NCBI GenBank assembly: GCA_017634065.1 | Contig: JAGBOC010000021.1 | Location: 1-57,286 of the forward strand | Direction of reading: 5' to 3' | Source: Lachnospiraceae bacterium | GTDB taxonomy: Bacteria > Bacillota > Clostridia > Lachnospirales > Lachnospiraceae | Length of the DNA stretch: 57,286 nucleotides | Part shown: in pieces, positions 53,990 through 57,286 of the stretch | Position numbering within the stretch: position 1 is the first letter of the stretch | Layout of the letters: the number at the start of each line of letters is the position of its first letter | Program-made: the position numbers and the translations under genes | Notes under the pieces: generated by a model | Seen by the model: the letters and a program-made list of their open reading frames with translations, nothing else | What the model was told of the DNA's origin: nothing | Database searches by the model: none

Positions 53990-55498
53990 ATGACATGGAT
54001 TAGGTTAAAAGAGTATAGCAAAAAGTTAGTTGTTTTGCTTATTTTTGCATTGAGTATAAATAATTTTGCAGCTGTAGTTAGTGATAATGATGGTTCGGCA
54101 TTCGTTACAAAAGCGGAATTTGAATCTTTGAAAAAGGATTTTGCAGCACAAATAGATTCTTATAATAATAGTATAGATAGCAAAGTTGATGGAGCCATTG
54201 CCAGTTATTTAGCTGGAATAAATATGAGCGGAAAAGAAGAGTTAATTAATTACACAGCAAAAATAAAAGAAAATAATCTTGATTCTCTGTATTTTTATCA
54301 ATATCCAGCGACGGCTACTCCTTGGGGTGTAACAAGTGATTCTTGGTATGGGAAATGGTCATTATGGGCTGGAGTGGTGCAAGTTTATCATAATATAGGT
54401 TCATATTGGCAATGGCGTGTGGGTGGAAGAAGTTCGTATGATGGACCCAATATTTGGTATGAAAATGGAATTAGAAATGCTTTTTTCTTTATTGCGACTG
54501 ATTCAAATATAAAAGATAAAAATGGATTAAATGGATATGCAATTTATTTATCTGATAACGATAGACATAGTAATCAAATTAATTGGAAAATATATGCTGC
54601 AGAATGCGTCGAAAATGCGAACAGTTTCCCTACCGATGTAACTACATGGGAAGCGGCACTAGAGAAGTCACCTGTCTGGGTATATCCGAATTATATGACA
54701 TCGGGTGGTGTATTTCAAAATATGGCTCAATTGAATATACAATGGAGTTATAAAGTTTTGAATTTAACAGGTGGTGTCTCAGACGAATATACCACATATG
54801 GTGACGAGGTCGATAACAGCCCCGTTGGGAAAATGAGTTCTAATAAGATTCCTGATACTTCAGTGTGGTGCTTATCACATGTAAATAAATCACTATATGA
54901 TGGAGAACAAGTAACAATTGTCAATCCATCATGTTGGCAATCTGGAGTGGATGACCCTGGAATGGTGTTACGATATTACAAAAAAGCTTCGGGCAATAAG
55001 GGATGGACAACTATAATTGAACGTAACACTGGAGGTGGAACTTTTAAACCCACATACAAAATTTATAATCACAAATTTTATAACATTTCTCTAGATAAGT
55101 TTACAAATAATGTTGCATCGAATGCTTTAGGTAGTCCTGTATATATGTATAATGGTTTACCACTTACTACAATAGAGCAAGCTGGGACTATAACGATGAA
55201 ATGCAAATTTCATAATATTGACAATCCAAGTAATAAAGTGAAGATATATGTCTTAGATAAAAAATTTGATAATGAATCATCAAAAGATGAAGACAAATAT
55301 ACTGAAGCAGGTACAGAGTTTAATCATGTCTTGCATCACGCTGCATATGATACAGAACAATCGATAGAAATTACTTTGGATATGACAAATTATGCTAATA
55401 AACAAAGAACACTTTGGTATAGACTTGCTGACAATAATGGATTGCCAGGTAGGGTATATATGGAAGTTGAACAAATAACAGAAGTTATTGAATCGTAG
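53990..55498 (+). CDS. Secreted protein with N-terminal EF-hand-like loop, paralogue 2 (502 aa)
   Basis: The signal peptide has a basic start RLKEYSKK and cleavage likely after NNFAA (28). The mature N-terminus VVSDNDGSAFVTKAEF carries the EF-hand-like loop D32-E43, then a helix to YLAGI. The body aligns with paralogue 3 through repeated landmarks: WYGKWSLW, PNYMTSGGVF, GKMSSNKIPD, NKSLYDG, YNHKFYNISLDKF, YNGLPLTTIEQAGTITMK and the terminal LWYRLADN...VYMEVEQIT. It appears to be one exported all-beta protein type. Start set at 53990, the only ATG with an open frame here; no good ribosome binding site. Function unknown. Confidence 0.8.
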   Translation: MTWIRLKEYSKKLVVLLIFALSINNFAAVVSDNDGSAFVTKAEFESLKKDFAAQIDSYNNSIDSKVDGAIASYLAGINMSGKEELINYTAKIKENNLDSLYFYQYPATATPWGVTSDSWYGKWSLWAGVVQVYHNIGSYWQWRVGGRSSYDGPNIWYENGIRNAFFFIATDSNIKDKNGLNGYAIYLSDNDRHSNQINWKIYAAECVENANSFPTDVTTWEAALEKSPVWVYPNYMTSGGVFQNMAQLNIQWSYKVLNLTGGVSDEYTTYGDEVDNSPVGKMSSNKIPDTSVWCLSHVNKSLYDGEQVTIVNPSCWQSGVDDPGMVLRYYKKASGNKGWTTIIERNTGGGTFKPTYKIYNHKFYNISLDKFTNNVASNALGSPVYMYNGLPLTTIEQAGTITMKCKFHNIDNPSNKVKIYVLDKKFDNESSKDEDKYTEAGTEFNHVLHHAAYDTEQSIEITLDMTNYANKQRTLWYRLADNNGLPGRVYMEVEQITEVIES

Positions 55499-55525
55499 TA
55501 AATGAGGAGGTTGTATTTTTATTAG

Positions 55526-57010
55526 ATGAAAAGTATTAAGATAAAACTAATTATAATAATGATAATTGCATTTTATTTTTCTCATACTATGATTATGGCT
55601 AGTGTCGTATCAGATAATGATGGTTCTGCTTTTATTACTAAGTCAGAGTTTGATAGTTTGCGTTCTACCTTTCAATCTCAAATCAACCAGTACAATACAA
55701 GTATTGATTCAAAGATCGATAACGCAATAGCTAGTTATCTATCTGGTATCCAAACTGTTGTAAGTACAGTATTAACCGATTATAACAAAAAAATGTATGA
55801 TAATAATGCAGAGAGCATAAAGTTTATTGATTATGGCACGAGTACAGCATATCCAATTACAAATAATACAATTTATGGTGAATTTGCACTTTATTGTTCG
55901 ATGTCACAGACAAATTCTGCTTCACCTGCGAATAAAAATTGGTGGATGGTTCGTATGAGTTCAGGGGGTACATTCTCTGGTGATAATGAGTGGTTTGATT
56001 TTGGTACTGACAATGCTTTTTATTTTATAAATATTAGTAATAATATATTAGATTCAACCATGCCAGGAGGAAAAGCATTTTCTCTAGCTAATAATTCTCG
56101 ATATCATAATAAATTAAAAATAAAACATGAGTATGCAAGTCATCAAGCTAATAATAACACATTTCCTACAGATGAAACAGCTTGGCTTGATGGTATGACA
56201 AAATCTTTTAATGTTGCAATTCCAAATTATAATAGATCTTCTGGTGTTTTTCCAAGCACCGAAGTTCGAAGTGATTTTGGTCATTCAAATACTAGTGCGG
56301 ACTTTACATCACTTCTTGGTGAGGAGTGGATTGCTTATAGTGATACTTCCTCATCAAAATTAAGAGTTGGTATGATGAGTTCTGGAGCAATACCTGATCA
56401 AACTCTTGTTTGTGTTGATTATTTAAATAGATCTATATATGATGGTAATGTAATAACTTATACAAATATGCATAGTATTGGTGGGGTAGTAAGACATTAT
56501 TTTTTTAATGATGCTAGTGCTACAACTATGACTATAGGAATTAATGCAAGCATTGGTAGTTGGCCTGCAAAGTTAACAATGTATGATCATAAAAAATATA
56601 GTATACCAGTATCAAAACTCATAAATGTTCAGGCAAGTAATATAGTTTCAAAACCAGTATATTTTTATATGGGATTACCATTAACTAAAGTGACTAAAGA
56701 AGGAGAAATTACTTTAAAAGCAAGGTTTTATAGCGAGTCTGGCAATGATGTTAAACTTACCATAATGGATACAAGTTTTGACAACACAGCAACTCCTACA
56801 ACTAAAGAATATAGTTATGGCGGCGTTATATACGACCATGTATTATATACTGGAATTAATGATATATCAGATCAAAAGACAATAAAGTTTAATAAAAAAG
56901 CAGTTAATTCAGACACAGAGACTCTTTGGTTTAGATTGGAAGATGCAAGTGACAGTGATAGCAAAGTCTATATGCTTGTGGACGAGATGACCTTAACATA
57001 TACAAAGTAA
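55526..57010 (+). CDS. Secreted protein with N-terminal EF-hand-like loop, paralogue 3 (494 aa)
   Basis: The signal peptide is KSIKIKLIIIMIIAFYF with cleavage likely after MIMA (25). SVVSDNDGSAFITKSEF follows, with loop residues D30-E41 and the same helix to YLSGI. Its body matches paralogue 2: IYGEFALYC, IPNYNRSSGVF, GMMSSGAIPD, NRSIYDG, YDHKKYSIPVSKL, YMGLPLTKVTKEGEITLK and final LWFRLEDA...VYMLVDEMT. GAGGAGG lies 15 nt before the ATG, a long but possible spacing. It follows paralogue 2 by 27 nt, so the two are probably co-transcribed; a terminator follows. Confidence 0.8.
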   Translation: MKSIKIKLIIIMIIAFYFSHTMIMASVVSDNDGSAFITKSEFDSLRSTFQSQINQYNTSIDSKIDNAIASYLSGIQTVVSTVLTDYNKKMYDNNAESIKFIDYGTSTAYPITNNTIYGEFALYCSMSQTNSASPANKNWWMVRMSSGGTFSGDNEWFDFGTDNAFYFINISNNILDSTMPGGKAFSLANNSRYHNKLKIKHEYASHQANNNTFPTDETAWLDGMTKSFNVAIPNYNRSSGVFPSTEVRSDFGHSNTSADFTSLLGEEWIAYSDTSSSKLRVGMMSSGAIPDQTLVCVDYLNRSIYDGNVITYTNMHSIGGVVRHYFFNDASATTMTIGINASIGSWPAKLTMYDHKKYSIPVSKLINVQASNIVSKPVYFYMGLPLTKVTKEGEITLKARFYSESGNDVKLTIMDTSFDNTATPTTKEYSYGGVIYDHVLYTGINDISDQKTIKFNKKAVNSDTETLWFRLEDASDSDSKVYMLVDEMTLTYTK

Positions 57011-57039
57011 TGATATAATGATAGAATATTTTATAATAT

Positions 57040-57066
57040 AAAGCGATGAAAAGTCGCTTTTTTTAA
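57040..57066 (+). terminator. Rho-independent terminator after paralogue 3
   Basis: AAAGCGA (57040-57046) pairs with TCGCTTT (57054-57060) around TGAAAAG, followed by more T residues. It ends the paralogue 2-3 unit. Confidence 0.75.
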
Positions 57067-57174
57067 TGCAATTAAAGTGAACATAATAACAAGCACATAG
57101 TTTATGTATTATTTAACATGACCTAAACTTTATAGACTTATTTATAACTGAAAAAGTAAAGAAAAAGTATACAC

Positions 57175-57286
57175 TTAAGGGGTGCAAAAATCAGTGATTT
57201 TTGCTGGTAAAAGTTTAGTATTTTCATAGAATTGTTTTTTGTATTGCATAGGTGTTAAGTAGTTAAGAGCAGAGGCAGGTCTTTCG
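57175..57286 (-). CDS. IS3-family transposase OrfB, C-terminal end only (continues past right window edge)
   Basis: Reading the reverse strand from 57285 gives ERPASALNYLTPMQYKKQ and then a short basic tail ending DFCTP and a stop at 57175-57177. The RPxSALxYLTPxxY string is the hallmark of the integrase-type C-terminus of IS3-group transposases. The start and the DDE residues lie beyond the window. The IS end should lie in the AT-rich stretch between 57067 and 57174, but I could not fix its inverted repeat. Confidence 0.8.
   Translation of the reverse strand, partial: ERPASALNYLTPMQYKKQFYENTKLLPAKITDFCTP

Overview
The window is AT-rich DNA with very low GC third positions, strong AGGAGG-type ribosome binding sites and TTGACA/TATAAT promoters. 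Gene content is that of a strictly anaerobic low-GC Firmicute: class III ribonucleotide reductase with a separate activase, AddAB (RexAB), RicT, asnA, and a serC-serA-DUF1015 run. The sequences of EF-G and EF-Tu and the neighbourhoods suggest a Clostridia member, probably Lachnospiraceae. That is inference; the species cannot be named from sequence alone.

Layout. (1) 1-2150: an accessory fringe with a REP-associated tyrosine transposase (RAYT) cut by the window edge, a small membrane protein, and a 276-bp internally deleted RAYT element bounded by a perfect 14-bp inverted repeat. (2) 2153-6896: the str operon rpsL-rpsG-fusA-tuf with its own promoter, a second promoter before tuf and a terminator after it. 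(3) 6899-11366: an accessory three-gene unit (LicD-like transferase, ThDP enzyme, HMGL-like aldolase fused to a second domain) closed by a two-way terminator. (4) 11396-19534: a small reverse-strand membrane protein, then rpoB-rpoC. In most Firmicutes rpoBC comes before rpsL, so the block order is swapped here. (5) 19561-35483: a long co-directional housekeeping run: uridine phosphorylase, TGS-type nucleoside kinase, ECF S component, rsmI, rpoD, addB, addA, nrdG-type activase, mscL, cdd, rnhA. (6) 35475-46769: serC-serA-DUF1015-asnA-DUF5722, convergent tmcAL, then a membrane protein, guanylate-kinase-like protein, holB, ricT and trmN6-like methyltransferase. (7) 46825-49518: nrdD, fused to a glutaredoxin-like domain and preceded by a tandem NrdR operator. 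(8) 49498-57286: an accessory region with a YgjP-type metallopeptidase, an unusual ~570-nt array of stem-loops, three paralogous secreted proteins sharing an EF-hand-like loop just after the signal peptide, an AAA/DUF4143 ATPase on the opposite strand, and the end of an IS3-family transposase at the right edge.

The most unusual signals are the secreted-protein family with its N-terminal calcium-loop-like module, the stem-loop array that appears to split a 5' leader shared by two of those genes, and a recurring promoter layout in which the -10 box ends exactly 6 nt before the start codon (probable leaderless mRNAs). The tandem NrdR operator on an NrdD-glutaredoxin fusion is a clean, testable regulatory call.
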